The notes under the pieces: generated by a model
Database searches by the model: none
What the model was told of the DNA's origin: nothing
The model's input: only the letters and a program-made list of their open reading frames with translations
Made by a program: the position numbers and the translations under genes
Part shown: piece after piece, positions 51,801 through 61,114 of the stretch
How the letters are laid out: each line of letters opens with the position of its first letter
Position numbering within the stretch: the first letter of the stretch is position 1
Assembly: GCF_002632485.1 (NCBI RefSeq)
Contig: NZ_NIBU01000001.1
Location: 142,673-206,672, forward strand
Reading direction: 5' to 3'
DNA: 64,000 bases
From: Xenorhabdus innexi
GTDB taxonomy: Bacteria > Pseudomonadota > Gammaproteobacteria > Enterobacterales > Enterobacteriaceae

Positions 51801-54800
51801 TTTTACACGTTAGGCGGTGATTCTATCCTGATGTTGAAAGTGCGTTCTGAAGCTGAAAAAGCCGGAATGAATGTCACGCTTTCTGAGCTGTCACAAAATT
51901 TGACAATATCTGAACTGAGTCAGCAGATTGATGCAGGCCGTAAAGTTCAAAAACACGTTGAGCTATTTCCGTTTGCTTTGGTCAAAGAGAAAGAACGCGC
52001 GGCACTTTCCCGATATGAAGATGCATTCCCAGCGACTCAACTCCAGCTTGGTTTGATATATCACAGCCAGCAGAGCAAACATTCAGCCACTTATAAAGAT
52101 GTTTTCCGCTATACCTTAAAAGGAAAGTGGGAGCCTGAAATTTTTCGCCGAAGTGTGGTAGCGACAGTCCAGAGACACCCTGTTCTTCGTTCACACTTTA
52201 ATCTGGCTGATTTCAGTGAACCGTTGCAAATTATCAATCACAGCATCGAGCTTGATGATGTTGTGGAGATTCAGGATCTCAGTTTACTGACACAGACTGA
52301 GGCTGAAAGAACCATCAAGGAGTACATGGAAAACAGGCGTTGTCAGAACTATCAGTTTGATTGCGCACCATTGTATCGCATCAGTTTATTCAGAACCGAA
52401 GATGCTAAACTTTCAAATACAACTCCTTCAAGTGCAACTCCTTCAAGTACAATCGAGATGGTGTTCAGTTTTCATCACGCCATTCTGGATGGCGGCAGTG
52501 TGGCAAATTTAATACGCGAACTCTTTTCTCGTTATTTGCATGAGGGAAAGTATTCTTCTGAAAATGATGTATTGCCATCACCTGCTTTGTATATTCAGGA
52601 TGAACTCCACGCATTGCAGGATCAGGAACACCTGTTGTTCTGGAAAAATAGGTTCAGCGAATTACCCAGAACTCAATTACCTGCCTACCGATTGTACGAC
52701 AGCCTGCCAGAAGATCGGATCTTTGCAAAAAAAGCGATGCTTTCCCGTGAACTTGAAGAAAAACTGGCGATTTTAGTACAACGTGAACGTGTTTCAGTTA
52801 AATCCGTATTCTTTGCTGCCCATTGTTTAACTGTAGCCAAAACGACGGCTCAGGATGAAATTGCGACCGGATTAGTCACTCATGGCAGGCCGGACGCGCA
52901 GAATTCAGAACAGACACTGGGCTTATTTCTCAATACATTACCTGTACGTTTCTCTGCACAGAACAAAACGTGGAAAGAATGTATCCATGCTGTATTCAGT
53001 GCTGAACAGCAACATGCGCCATATCGTAAATACCCGCTTAATACTATCCGGCAAGTGGCAGGTGAAGGGGCGCATATAAGTTCTGCGTTTAACTATATTC
53101 ACTTTCACGTATTAAAGGATGTATTTGATACGCCTGATTTATCTCTGATTGCATTTGATCCGTGGGAAGAAACTAACTTTGAACTGTTGCTGAATGTGAT
53201 GACTGATTTCAGTACCGGTCAGCATTATCTGCGCTGTGATTTTGATGGCAGAGTATTTTCACCGATACAGGCAGAAACGTATATGGATCTCTATATGTCC
53301 ATATTGAACAAAATGGTCAGTAGTAGCGATCAAACCGCAACCCTGAGCCAGCCGTTTACGCTTACACAGAGAAACAAAGAAATAGTGCCTCAGACGTTTA
53401 TCTCTGTGCTGGCTATGATTGTAGAAAATGTACGTAAACAGCCGGATGCAATAGCAATCCGCTATCAAAATCTGCAATGGAGTTATAAAAAGCTGTGGTC
53501 AGAATCCGGGAAAATTGCTTCCAGTCTGATTGCTGGTGGAGTTATCAGGAATACGCCGGTAGCGATTGCTCTTGAACGTTCTGCGACACTGATTGCATCA
53601 CTGATTGGTGTGATGAGAGCCGGAGGGGTCTGCTTTCCGTTGGATTTGAGCTATCCTGTTCAACGTATTGAAGCTATGGTAGAGCAGGCTCAGCCGCTAC
53701 TTGCCATTATTGATGATAAATCAGGCTCGTTATTTAACGTGGCATCAATTCCTGTCATAAGAGCGGATTCGTTAATATCCGAAAATGGCCATTTATCGGA
53801 TATAAAGGAACCAGAGGAAGAAGCATCAGAGACAACAATAGTTCCTGAACAACTGGCTTATTTACTGTTTACATCCGGCTCAACGGGGAAACCTAAAGGT
53901 GTGGCAATGCCGCATCGTAGTCTGTCTAATCTGGTTATCTGGCAGAATGAAACCCAGACCGGTAAAAATATTGGCTCTACCTTACAATATGCACCACTGA
54001 GTTTTGATGTTTCATTTCAGGAGATTTTCTCTTCGCTGGCTGCTGGTGGAGAACTACACCTTATCAGTGAAGAAGAACGACGTGATCCTTTGCAGTTACT
54101 GCATACCATCAATAATTACCAGACAGAAAGAATTTACCTGCCCTATGTTGCACTTCAGCAATTAGCTGAAACCGCCGTTGCGCTGAAAACCTACCCAAAA
54201 AATCTGAAAGTCGTTATTTCATCCGGTGAGCAACTTCGGGTGACTGAAGATATTCGCTTACTTATCGGGCAGATCAATAACGGTATCCTTGAGAATCAGT
54301 ACGGCCCGACGGAAACTCATGCTATCACAGCATTTGCCATGCAGGGTGATCCGGTCTCTTTTCCGGCACTTCCTCCCATTGGTAAAGGGATCAACAATGC
54401 AGATATTGTCCTGCTTAACAGTCAGTTTGAAGAAGTTGCCTCTGGTGAGCTGGGGGAAATTTATGTCCGTGGTCTACCTGTTGCACAGGGTTATTATCGT
54501 CAGCCAGAATTAACCAAAGAACGTTTTATTGTCCTTAAAGGCAGTGAAGAGGTTCTGTATCGTACTGGTGATCTGGGTGTAAAACTCAAGGATGGTAATA
54601 TTATCAGTTTAGGACGCAAAGATACTCAGGTTAAAGTGCGTGGTTATCGTGTTGAACTGGCAGAAATCGAATTAGCAATATCAAATACCCCCGGTGCTGA
54701 CAAGGTTCTGAAAGACGTTGCTGTTGTCGTTCAGCAGCATGACGAAAGTGATGGTTTGCTGGTGGCATTCCTGATCGGCGATGAGAACGAATCATTGACT

Positions 54801-56129
54801 GTGCGTATACAGCAACATTTGTCTGACATATTGCCTGAGTATATGCGGCCTTCCCAGATAGTGTGGTTGGATATTCTGCCTAAAACATTAAGTGGAAAGC
54901 GTGATGATGCAGCATTACGTAATATGAGAGTTATGCAGTGTCATAATAGCGTAGAAGATATTGCTCCACGAGACGGCTATGAACAGGTGTTGTGTGATTT
55001 AGCTGCGGACTTACTGAAAATTCCTGCCTTATCTGTTCATCAGAATTTATTTGATATCGGCGCTACTTCATTAACAGCCATGAGAATGGTTGTTCTGGTT
55101 GAAAAACATTTCGGTATCAGTACGCCTCTGTCTCTTTTTATCAGTCACCCGACTGTTGCTCAGTTAGCTGAACATATCAGAGAAAAGGGAGGGCAACCCA
55201 AATTCAGCCCGCTTGTCCCTATGCGTACTGTTGCCAAAGATATCGTTTCCAAATCTGTCACCAGCCATAAAAAACCACTGTTTTTTGTCCATCCTATGGG
55301 TGGAAATGTGTTGTCCTATTTACGGTTAGTGAAGTATTTCCCTGAGGATCAACCTTTCTATGCGCTACAGGCACACGGAGTTGACGCAGGCTCTATTCCG
55401 CTGACCAGTATACAGGAGCAGGCAGCAAATTATCTGGAGGCTATCCGTGAAATTCAGCCGTATGGCCCATATTCAATCGGAGGCTGGTCTTATGGCGGAT
55501 TTGTCGCATTTGAGATGACACGCCAGTTGAAAGAGCAGGGTGAAGAGGTCGCCAATCTTTTTGTCTTAGATACGGTTGCTCTTAATACAACATCTCCGGG
55601 AACCGTAAACGAAGAAGCTTTGCTGAGATGGTTCTTCTGGGAGTTATTGTGGCTGAATAAAGGCGCAACACTCCCTGAGCAGATTTTGCCGGAACAGATG
55701 ACTTCTTTACAGGAACAATTCGAATACATCACCGAACATGCTATCGCAACGGGTGCCATTCCTCAGGGGAGTTCCCGTGCCGTCATACAGCGGTTATTTG
55801 ACGTATATAAAACAAACTGGAAAGCCGCCACGAATTATGCTGCTTATAAGGCAGATATCAGTATGACTTTATTACATGCAATACGGCCGTTACCTGCAAT
55901 TCTGCGCTCTATGCATGATACGGTGCGAAGTGAGTATCGTGATCCTAAAAATGGCTGGGAGAGCAAGACAACGGGCGATATCAATGTCATTGATGTACCG
56001 GGCGATCATCTGGAAATTATGGAGGAGCCTTATGTACAGGAAGTGGCAAAAGTCATTCTTCAGGAAATGAAAAAATCTTCTACAAAACAAGTTATATCGG
56101 ATTCGGAGAAAATATGTCTCGCCCATTGA
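48807..56129 (+). CDS. pxaA: Bimodular NRPS, C-A(Ser)-PCP-C-A(Pro-like)-PCP-TE; PxaA-like
   Basis: A 2440-residue synthetase. C1 (about 1-430, RAHHIVCDGW at 133) has no loading module before it, so it probably takes a fatty acyl-CoA. A1 (450-950) has a specificity code I read as DVWHFSLVDK, the serine code of EntF. PCP1 has LGGDS near 1005. C2 (1050-1490) has SFHHAILDGG near 1222. A2 (1510-2020) reads DVQYISQAIK, close to proline codes but not identical. PCP2 has IGATS near 2088. The TE has GWSYGG near 2227 and GDHLEIM. Acyl-Ser-Pro assembly plus the overlapping monooxygenase matches pyrrolizixenamide PxaA. Confidence 0.85.
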   Translation: MKTLQAVPLTQYQKEIYYEVQRNPESNQFTISIARVLKENINFERYLHSVNNVLNYDVTCQLRILEQDGILNQQIQNTAINQVEIINAEGEDISVLFKTWSERVFNLNDKSLLEVALLRNLKNGYSAIFIRAHHIVCDGWGINQLAKKIAKCYRNVESNTELLSLNIDKYISAVLEREEILSQPEIEQQIAALADLTQCHEPVFFNRKKKTSQSHFIQHRYLLPPLKVERILSQGMNPYQVVMVSVAILLSRIHNNTRLIVGVPLLNRRMNQLDIAGQWANTLPLAVRVNAEDTLTELAARIKTDISTLKTFEHIPLGRLLKSMGATKRQCFDVTISYNYSPITAASHDIYKDEEIHAAATAHEDDAIAIHVHSFGSHSEVAVDITGAEDVFDEDYSFEAFTASLAHIIEQVIASPEQSVSQVQLSSAEEVSRLALFEQGPITEFSQQETLSTLFDTRVALHGEAIAIAGSGGKPALTYLQFQNTIDNMVAVLLETGVRKGDKVAILMDRSTEMLTAIFAVLKAGAAYLPVDPNYPQERINYMLKDSDVTVIISDQANPALSEQYYTVINGNNVSAQGNIKQPNLSAADSLAYMIYTSGSTGKPKGVMINHNSVVNRIEWMQERYPLNNSDVILQKTPISFDVSVWELFWWSISGASVHLLPPGAHKDPLEIIEAISAHNITTLHFVPSMLQPFLDVLQAEPKLVNQLTSLRRVFTSGEALPPTRVNQFRKIFSVLGLNAPALINLYGPTEATVDVSYFEILPDNNSVINRVPIGCPINNITLRIMSQHNTRQPIGIAGELQISGVGLACGYYKKPELTDEKFILDGNERWYCTGDLARWLPDGNIEYLGRIDNQVKIRGNRIELGEIQNTLERIQGISQAEVLPQTNSNGDNYLCAYYVIHQNGINDRYFTPEKLRETLLECLPDFMVPQKFCLVSYIPLTPNGKVDRQALGALANQANSALVKTDVSDGIQTETEHQLAEIWKRVLKVEKLSVQDNFYTLGGDSILMLKVRSEAEKAGMNVTLSELSQNLTISELSQQIDAGRKVQKHVELFPFALVKEKERAALSRYEDAFPATQLQLGLIYHSQQSKHSATYKDVFRYTLKGKWEPEIFRRSVVATVQRHPVLRSHFNLADFSEPLQIINHSIELDDVVEIQDLSLLTQTEAERTIKEYMENRRCQNYQFDCAPLYRISLFRTEDAKLSNTTPSSATPSSTIEMVFSFHHAILDGGSVANLIRELFSRYLHEGKYSSENDVLPSPALYIQDELHALQDQEHLLFWKNRFSELPRTQLPAYRLYDSLPEDRIFAKKAMLSRELEEKLAILVQRERVSVKSVFFAAHCLTVAKTTAQDEIATGLVTHGRPDAQNSEQTLGLFLNTLPVRFSAQNKTWKECIHAVFSAEQQHAPYRKYPLNTIRQVAGEGAHISSAFNYIHFHVLKDVFDTPDLSLIAFDPWEETNFELLLNVMTDFSTGQHYLRCDFDGRVFSPIQAETYMDLYMSILNKMVSSSDQTATLSQPFTLTQRNKEIVPQTFISVLAMIVENVRKQPDAIAIRYQNLQWSYKKLWSESGKIASSLIAGGVIRNTPVAIALERSATLIASLIGVMRAGGVCFPLDLSYPVQRIEAMVEQAQPLLAIIDDKSGSLFNVASIPVIRADSLISENGHLSDIKEPEEEASETTIVPEQLAYLLFTSGSTGKPKGVAMPHRSLSNLVIWQNETQTGKNIGSTLQYAPLSFDVSFQEIFSSLAAGGELHLISEEERRDPLQLLHTINNYQTERIYLPYVALQQLAETAVALKTYPKNLKVVISSGEQLRVTEDIRLLIGQINNGILENQYGPTETHAITAFAMQGDPVSFPALPPIGKGINNADIVLLNSQFEEVASGELGEIYVRGLPVAQGYYRQPELTKERFIVLKGSEEVLYRTGDLGVKLKDGNIISLGRKDTQVKVRGYRVELAEIELAISNTPGADKVLKDVAVVVQQHDESDGLLVAFLIGDENESLTVRIQQHLSDILPEYMRPSQIVWLDILPKTLSGKRDDAALRNMRVMQCHNSVEDIAPRDGYEQVLCDLAADLLKIPALSVHQNLFDIGATSLTAMRMVVLVEKHFGISTPLSLFISHPTVAQLAEHIREKGGQPKFSPLVPMRTVAKDIVSKSVTSHKKPLFFVHPMGGNVLSYLRLVKYFPEDQPFYALQAHGVDAGSIPLTSIQEQAANYLEAIREIQPYGPYSIGGWSYGGFVAFEMTRQLKEQGEEVANLFVLDTVALNTTSPGTVNEEALLRWFFWELLWLNKGATLPEQILPEQMTSLQEQFEYITEHAIATGAIPQGSSRAVIQRLFDVYKTNWKAATNYAAYKADISMTLLHAIRPLPAILRSMHDTVRSEYRDPKNGWESKTTGDINVIDVPGDHLEIMEEPYVQEVAKVILQEMKKSSTKQVISDSEKICLAH

Positions 56130-57292
56130 AAGTAATTATAGCTGGTGCAGGTATTGGTGGATTAACGACGGCTGTTGTCTTACGCAAGCTGGGGTATGAG
56201 GTGGAAGTTTATGAGCAGGCCCCAACTTTACGAACGGCCGGTTCTGGCCTGTCAGTGATAACCAATGCTGTTGCTGCTTTATCCTCTATCGGGGTTAATC
56301 TGAAATTGGAAAACTTTGGTGCTCCGGTTAAAAATTTTGAAATAAGGAATATTCAAGATCACCTTATACGCAGAATGCCCGTACCTGACATTTCGTCTTC
56401 CAATGGATTTGATAGTATCTGCCTGTCACGTAAGGCACTACAGGAAGCTCTGTTACAGCAACTTGATCAGAACATTATCCATGTTGATGCTAAGGTAGAT
56501 GAAATTATCGAAAGTGATAACGCTGTTTCTGTTCGTTTTACTGACGGCAGAGAAGCGCAGGGTGATCTGCTGATTGGTGCTGACGGTATTCACTCAATTG
56601 TCCGGGAATATATACAGGGGAATAAGCCACTTCGCTCTTCTGATTATATCTGCTGGCTGGCGATCACCCGCTATCAGCATCCGCAAATAACACCCGGTTA
56701 TGTTGTTCATTATTGGGGGCAGGGAAAACGAATCGGTTTGATCGATATAGGCGGAGGTGAAGTCTATTGGTGGGGAACTGCAAATATGAGTAATGAGCAG
56801 GCCTGTCATTGGCAAGGAAATAATCAGGATGTTCTGTCCTATTATAAGGGCTGGCCAACAATTGTTTCCGATATTATTTCGCAGACACCATCGGAAGATA
56901 TTATTGCTGTACCTGCGCAGGACAGGCCTTTTTCTCCGATTTGGGGAAAAGGAAGAATGACCCTTTTAGGTGATGCAGCTCATCCTATGCTTACAACGCT
57001 GGGGCAGGGAGCGGGAATGGCTATTGAAGATGCTGCTGTTCTGGGACATATGCTGAAGCAACAATCAGATCCGGTTGCTGCTCTGCGCCAATACGAAAAA
57101 GTTCGCATTCCGAGAGCTGAACAGTTTGTTAATGCGTCAAAAACACAAAGTGATCTTGAACAGGAATATGATTTATTAGATTGTCAGGAAAGGGAGCGAT
57201 CTTTACATTCTTTGCCAGAGGAAACGCTCAGAAAAGACTTCGAAAAATTCTTACACTTTCCGGTGGAAGATCTTGCTCTTTATGCCGTATAA
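56114..57292 (+). CDS. pxaB: FAD-dependent monooxygenase, PxaB-like
   Basis: A 392-residue flavoprotein of the PHBH/UbiH-like group. IIAGAGIGGLTTAVVLRKLG binds the FAD ADP part. LLIGADGIHSIVR is the DG motif and LLGDAAHPMLTTLGQG the GD motif. It overlaps the NRPS by 16 bases, so it is coupled. By analogy with PxaB it would oxidatively rearrange the bicyclic acyl-Ser-Pro product into a pyrrolizidine. That reaction is inferred, not shown. Confidence 0.8.
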   Translation: MSRPLKVIIAGAGIGGLTTAVVLRKLGYEVEVYEQAPTLRTAGSGLSVITNAVAALSSIGVNLKLENFGAPVKNFEIRNIQDHLIRRMPVPDISSSNGFDSICLSRKALQEALLQQLDQNIIHVDAKVDEIIESDNAVSVRFTDGREAQGDLLIGADGIHSIVREYIQGNKPLRSSDYICWLAITRYQHPQITPGYVVHYWGQGKRIGLIDIGGGEVYWWGTANMSNEQACHWQGNNQDVLSYYKGWPTIVSDIISQTPSEDIIAVPAQDRPFSPIWGKGRMTLLGDAAHPMLTTLGQGAGMAIEDAAVLGHMLKQQSDPVAALRQYEKVRIPRAEQFVNASKTQSDLEQEYDLLDCQERERSLHSLPEETLRKDFEKFLHFPVEDLALYAV

Positions 57293-57349
57293 AGTGTTAT
57301 TCACGACTATTTTCTGCTAAAGAATCTTTGTCATGAAAAACTGATATGC

Positions 57350-57386
57350 AAGGGCTGCGTTTAAAGTAAGAATGCAGCCCTTTATA
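57350..57386 (+). terminator. Intrinsic terminator after the NRPS-monooxygenase operon
   Basis: AAGGGCTGC and GCAGCCCTT form a 9-bp stem around a 15-base loop, followed by TTATAC. A second inverted repeat, TACGAAGT/ACTTCGTA at 57392-57411, lies just behind. Confidence 0.6.
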
Positions 57387-57440
57387 CTAAATACGAAGTC
57401 TGAACTTCGTAATACAGCTAAACCCCAAGAGATTAAAACC

Positions 57441-58570
57441 TTAACTGATGACTTCAATATTGTTTAATTCATTATTTTTAATTGGATTTTTCCCATTAAA
57501 AAATTGAATAAGAATATTAGTCAGTACATCAGGGCGTTCTATCATTACAAGGTGATCTGATTTTTTTATTGTCGTAAATAGAGAGTTTGGGAAAATAGAG
57601 GCACAATGTTTAACATTTTCAGGAGGGGTGATGATATCGTATTCACCGGTTATGAATAAAGTGGGTTTGTTAAAATTGCTTGCTCTTTCGTATTGCCTTT
57701 GATTCAACAGGCGCTTCTGGAGATATTTATACCTTTCTGCATGATGATGCGTTGACTCCAGCAGTGTTTTTTCAAAAGCTGGTGTGTTGTTTCTCTGCCT
57801 AAGATATCGATATTAGGGTCGAGGCAAAGGATACTGGCAATAGTATTTTCTGTGAACTCTTCATAACTCCCTTCCGTCAGGAACTTTAATGCGGTATTCA
57901 GCTTGTCTTGAATATGAGGTGGTTGGGTGAGTGAAGTACCGATAAATACTGATTTATTAACGCGCTCAGGCCATTTGTAGGTAAACTCAAGGGCTGTAGC
58001 TCCTCCGTATGAAATACCGATGAGGTTTATTGTTTGTAAAGAGAGGGTATCTAAAATATATCGGGTGCAATCCGCAAGAAATTCAAAATCTTTATTTGGG
58101 GGAATATCGTCAGCAGAGCCTGTTCCCGGCAGGTCAACAAAGATTAACGGGCTGTCCTCTTTGAGGAGATGTTCCAGATGAGGTAACGAATACATATCCT
58201 GAAAACCACCCACGATAATAAGTTTTGGGACTACGTCAGTATCATAGATATCACCAATAATCCGAAAAGCATATTTTACGCCATTCCATGTAATTTCCTG
58301 TCTATCATGAGGTGGAATACGAAAACTGGAATCAATAAAAGCAGAAAGTGATTGAACATTCCTGAACCTTAGAACATCGCTCCAATCTATTTTCTTTCCT
58401 AATTTATCTTCAATGAAAATTTGTATTTCAACTAAAGAGATGGAATCCGCGCCAAGACTGAAAAAATCATCATGAATATCCATTGATTCAACAAGCAGAA
58501 CTTCCCGGCATATTTCCAATACGTCATATTCAGTTTTACTTAACACCGGATGTTGTAATGATTCGGTCAT
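57441..58570 (-). pseudogene. Frameshifted carrier protein-alpha/beta hydrolase fusion
   Basis: Two overlapping frames together make one protein. The first (58570 down to 57704) begins with a carrier domain (FFSLGADSISLVEIQ, phosphopantetheine serine), then an alpha/beta hydrolase with GISYGG nucleophile motif. The second (57707 down to 57441) supplies TGEYDIITP and KKSDHLVM, the later Asp and His of the triad. The second frame stays open upstream and reads sensibly (NNTPAFEKTLLES), so a one-base loss near 57780-57820 is likely. The gene is convergent with pxaB. It may once have been a tailoring or release enzyme; a sequencing error or recoding cannot be excluded. Confidence 0.75.
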
Positions 58571-58597
58571 ACTTTCCTCCTGTTTCTTCCTCTTGTA

Positions 58598-58823
58598 TCA
58601 GCTGTGAAAAGTTACGCTTTCACTAACGGTAATGCGCTCCGTGAGTAGGAGCGTTTGGATCAGCATAATCAAACGAGATACCTAACAATAGTTGGTATTG
58701 TTCTGATACACCAAGTATCTCCCTGACTGTATCAGCATGGAAACCAAGTACTGTTTGCAGAATTCCGGCATAACCTCTGGCAGCAAGTGATTAAAGAAAC
58801 GTCTGAGCTTACATATTGATACT
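58598..58823 (-). pseudogene. Nitroreductase-family relic
   Basis: There is no intact frame, but pieces in three frames read as the C-terminal third of a nitroreductase. In order they are YVSSDVSLIT, then LAARGYAGILQTVLGFHAD, VREILGVSEQY, LLLGISFDYADPNAPT, and finally VSESVTFHS with a stop at 58598. The order matches the family and at least two frameshifts separate the pieces. Everything upstream is lost. This explains most of the 338-base gap between its neighbours. Confidence 0.6.
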
Positions 58824-58908
58824 TTTAACTTTTGTGAAACGCATGAACTGGTATTGCCAGAATCAATTTAAAGTATTGCTGGTGGAGTTTCAGCCATTTT
58901 TTATCCAA

Positions 58909-59286
58909 CTATAAAGAAAATCGAGGTTTTATCGGCATACGCTCCTTAATTCTTGCTATGTTAACGGCAATATCTTCCTCAGTGACTTGATAGTCGTTCC
59001 ACAAATGGTGATAAGCACTGACCTCATCTGGCCAGCGATTTATCACGGAAAAACCCCGGTTTAAACATTCCTGATGTATGGCTTCATATCTTTTCTTTAA
59101 AAATAAAAGCTTATCTCTGAAAAAAATCACATGACCTTTGCCTAACATGTATTTTCCTGATGTGCTCAGGGTGACATTACCTTTCCTTTTTACTATGTCA
59201 TTGGGAATTCTGGTTAATTCCCTATGCTCAGCAAGTAAGTGTTGATCACACAACTCACTTGGCAAAACAAGGTTTATTCTGGTCAT
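58909..59286 (-). CDS. Pyrimidine dimer DNA glycosylase, T4 endonuclease V (DenV) family
   Basis: A 125-residue protein whose start aligns with phage T4 DenV. MTRINLVLPSELCDQHL gives the N-terminal nucleophile Thr2 after Met removal. AEHRELTR places Arg22, Glu23 (the catalytic acid) and Arg26 at DenV positions. YMLGKGHVIFFRDKLLFLKKR is also conserved. It would excise the 5' base of UV cyclobutane dimers and nick the strand. It is isolated among decayed genes and an IS630 copy, which suggests phage-borne acquisition. Start and end look intact. Confidence 0.82.
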   Translation of the reverse strand: MTRINLVLPSELCDQHLLAEHRELTRIPNDIVKRKGNVTLSTSGKYMLGKGHVIFFRDKLLFLKKRYEAIHQECLNRGFSVINRWPDEVSAYHHLWNDYQVTEEDIAVNIARIKERMPIKPRFSL

Positions 59287-59380
59287 AATTTTTAATGAAA
59301 ACCCTCTGAATGTTATTCATTTTGATTAGATGAGGCGTCGAAGATAAAAACTCAGGCTATAAGGCAGTATCTGCTTACTA

Positions 59381-60290
59381 TAGCAGAATCACAACACTAT
59401 GGCATAATGTCTGTGACTGATAATAACAAGGCGGAATTGAGATGGGTTACAGTCTGGATTTTCGAAAAAGAGTACTGGCATACAAAGACAAACATGCGTT
59501 GACCTTCGAGCAAACCAGCGACCACTTTGAGGTCTCTATCCGCACCCTATTTCGGTGGTGCAACAAAATAGAACCCTGTATGACGCGTGATAAAGCCCCC
59601 ACAAAAATCAGTGACGAGACACTGCTCGCCGATGTCAACAGTTATCCTGATGATTATCAATGGGAAAGAGCAAAACGTCTGGGTGTCTCACAATCCGCCA
59701 TCCATTACGCCTTGAAACGACTCAGAATAACCGCCAAAAAAAACACTAAAACACCCTGCCGCTGACGAACACGCACGTCAGGTATTTGGCGAGCGTATCC
59801 GCCATCATGAACAGGCGGGCAAACCGATTGTTTATCTGGACGAAAGCGGCTTTGAGCAGTCCATGCCACGTACGCATGGCTATTCGTTAAAAGGGACGCG
59901 CTGTTTTGGTTTACATGACTGGCAGCACAAAGGTCGCATTAATGTCATTGGCGCCATCATTAAAAATACCTTTGTGACCTTAAGTTTGTTTGCCGGAAAC
60001 ATTAATGCGAATGTGTTTCATGCCTGGATGACACAAGGTTTGTTGCCGAAGATCCCAAAGGGTGCCGTGATTGTGATGGATAATGCCTCTTTCCATAAAC
60101 GGTGTGATACGTTACAAGCGATAGCCGATCACGGGTGCCAGTTAGAATGGCTTCCCCCTTACAGCCCAGATTTAAATCCTATCGAAAACAAATGGGCGGA
60201 AACAAAAGCGATAAGAAGGCGAGAAAGATGCTCTCTTGATGAGCTATTTACAGAGCATGTGAGCTATGTCCAGTAATATTGATTTAGCTA
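59381..60290 (+). mobile_element. IS630-family insertion sequence
   Basis: About 910 bases. The inverted ends begin TAGCAGAATCA on the left and TAGCTAAATCA on the reverse of the right, and each is flanked by TA, the usual IS630 target duplication (59379-59380 and 60291-60292). It contains one frameshifted transposase gene. The ends were set by eye from the inverted repeat and the TA, so could be off by a few bases. Confidence 0.65.
59442..60276 (+). pseudogene. IS630 transposase, split by a frameshift at an A8 run
   Basis: The first frame (59442-59765) holds the helix-turn-helix part (MGYSLDFRKRVLAYKDKHAL...VSIRTLFRW). The second, open from the A8 run at 59736-59743 to 60276, holds the DDE domain: LDESGFE, VIVMDNASFH and LNPIENKWAE. 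A +1 shift at the A run joins them (KTLKHPAADEHARQVFGER). This could be programmed slippage, as used by some IS, or a one-base insertion that killed the gene. Confidence 0.8.
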
Positions 60291-60517
60291 TATGCCACCC
60301 AGAGAGTGCTTTTAAAAGATTCCCTCATGATGAATCAAGAACGATTCTTGAAGCAGATCGCAAAAATAATTCACAAGAGGTATAGAAGGGGGCTGATCTT
60401 TGAAACTGACAAAAAATATCCACATTTCGTTTGTCAACGAAGTATCACCATATCTTTTCTCTACACTATTGCCCATGCCTTTCGGGCTTATTCATCTTAA
60501 ATAAGGAAAATGTTCGT

Positions 60518-60919
60518 ATGTATGATATTCACGTTGTTCTAAGCAATACTCCGGGGGCTCTCGCTTTGCTCGGTTCTTTACTTGGTAAACATGGTATTAG
60601 TCTGGAGGGTGGAGGGGTTTTTACAATAGGAAATGAAAGCCACGCGCATTTTTTAGTCGAAGATGGATGGATGGCTCGTCAGGTTCTTATTGATGCTGGT
60701 TTAGATGTACGAGCTGTAATTAAGCCTTTAATCAGAAAACTAAATCAGGAACGGTCGGGCGAATTGGGGGAAATCGCTGATTCCATTGCACGAGAGGGTA
60801 TTAATATCATTACCCAATACAGCGATCATAATAACCGATTGATTCTTCTTACTGATAAGAATGAACTTGCCGCAAATGCCACAATTAAATGGGATATCTC
60901 TTTTGAAGGTTCTGAATGA
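60518..60919 (+). CDS. ACT-domain amino acid-binding protein
   Basis: A 133-residue protein with two ACT-like modules. MYDIHVVLSNTPGALALLGSLLGKHGISLEGGG starts the first, broken at the glycine turn, and ERSGELGEIADSIAREGINI the second. AAGGA precedes the ATG at 60518; the longer frame upstream has no support. There is no catalytic domain, so it is probably a ligand sensor or regulatory subunit. It lies alone, 230 bases after the IS630 element. Confidence 0.65.
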   Translation: MYDIHVVLSNTPGALALLGSLLGKHGISLEGGGVFTIGNESHAHFLVEDGWMARQVLIDAGLDVRAVIKPLIRKLNQERSGELGEIADSIAREGINIITQYSDHNNRLILLTDKNELAANATIKWDISFEGSE

Positions 60920-61114
60920 TTTTGTTCACTTTTTAGTTAAGAGTGAATGAGTCAATGGAAAACAAAGGCCATTTAATCACGTAATTAAATAAAGCGACTA
61001 AACTGTAAAATATTCAATTCATCGTGAATAATCAAAAAGTATGATAATCTCATTATGTATTTAATTGAATTAGCAGACTTTATTATTCAAAAAGTCGAAA
61101 AAGCGGGGTTTATA

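Noticed and set aside
60293..60517. Short frame (60306-60500) between IS630 and the ACT gene
   Set aside because: No ribosome site or recognisable product, and its end overlaps the leader of the ACT gene. I see nothing convincing in this stretch.
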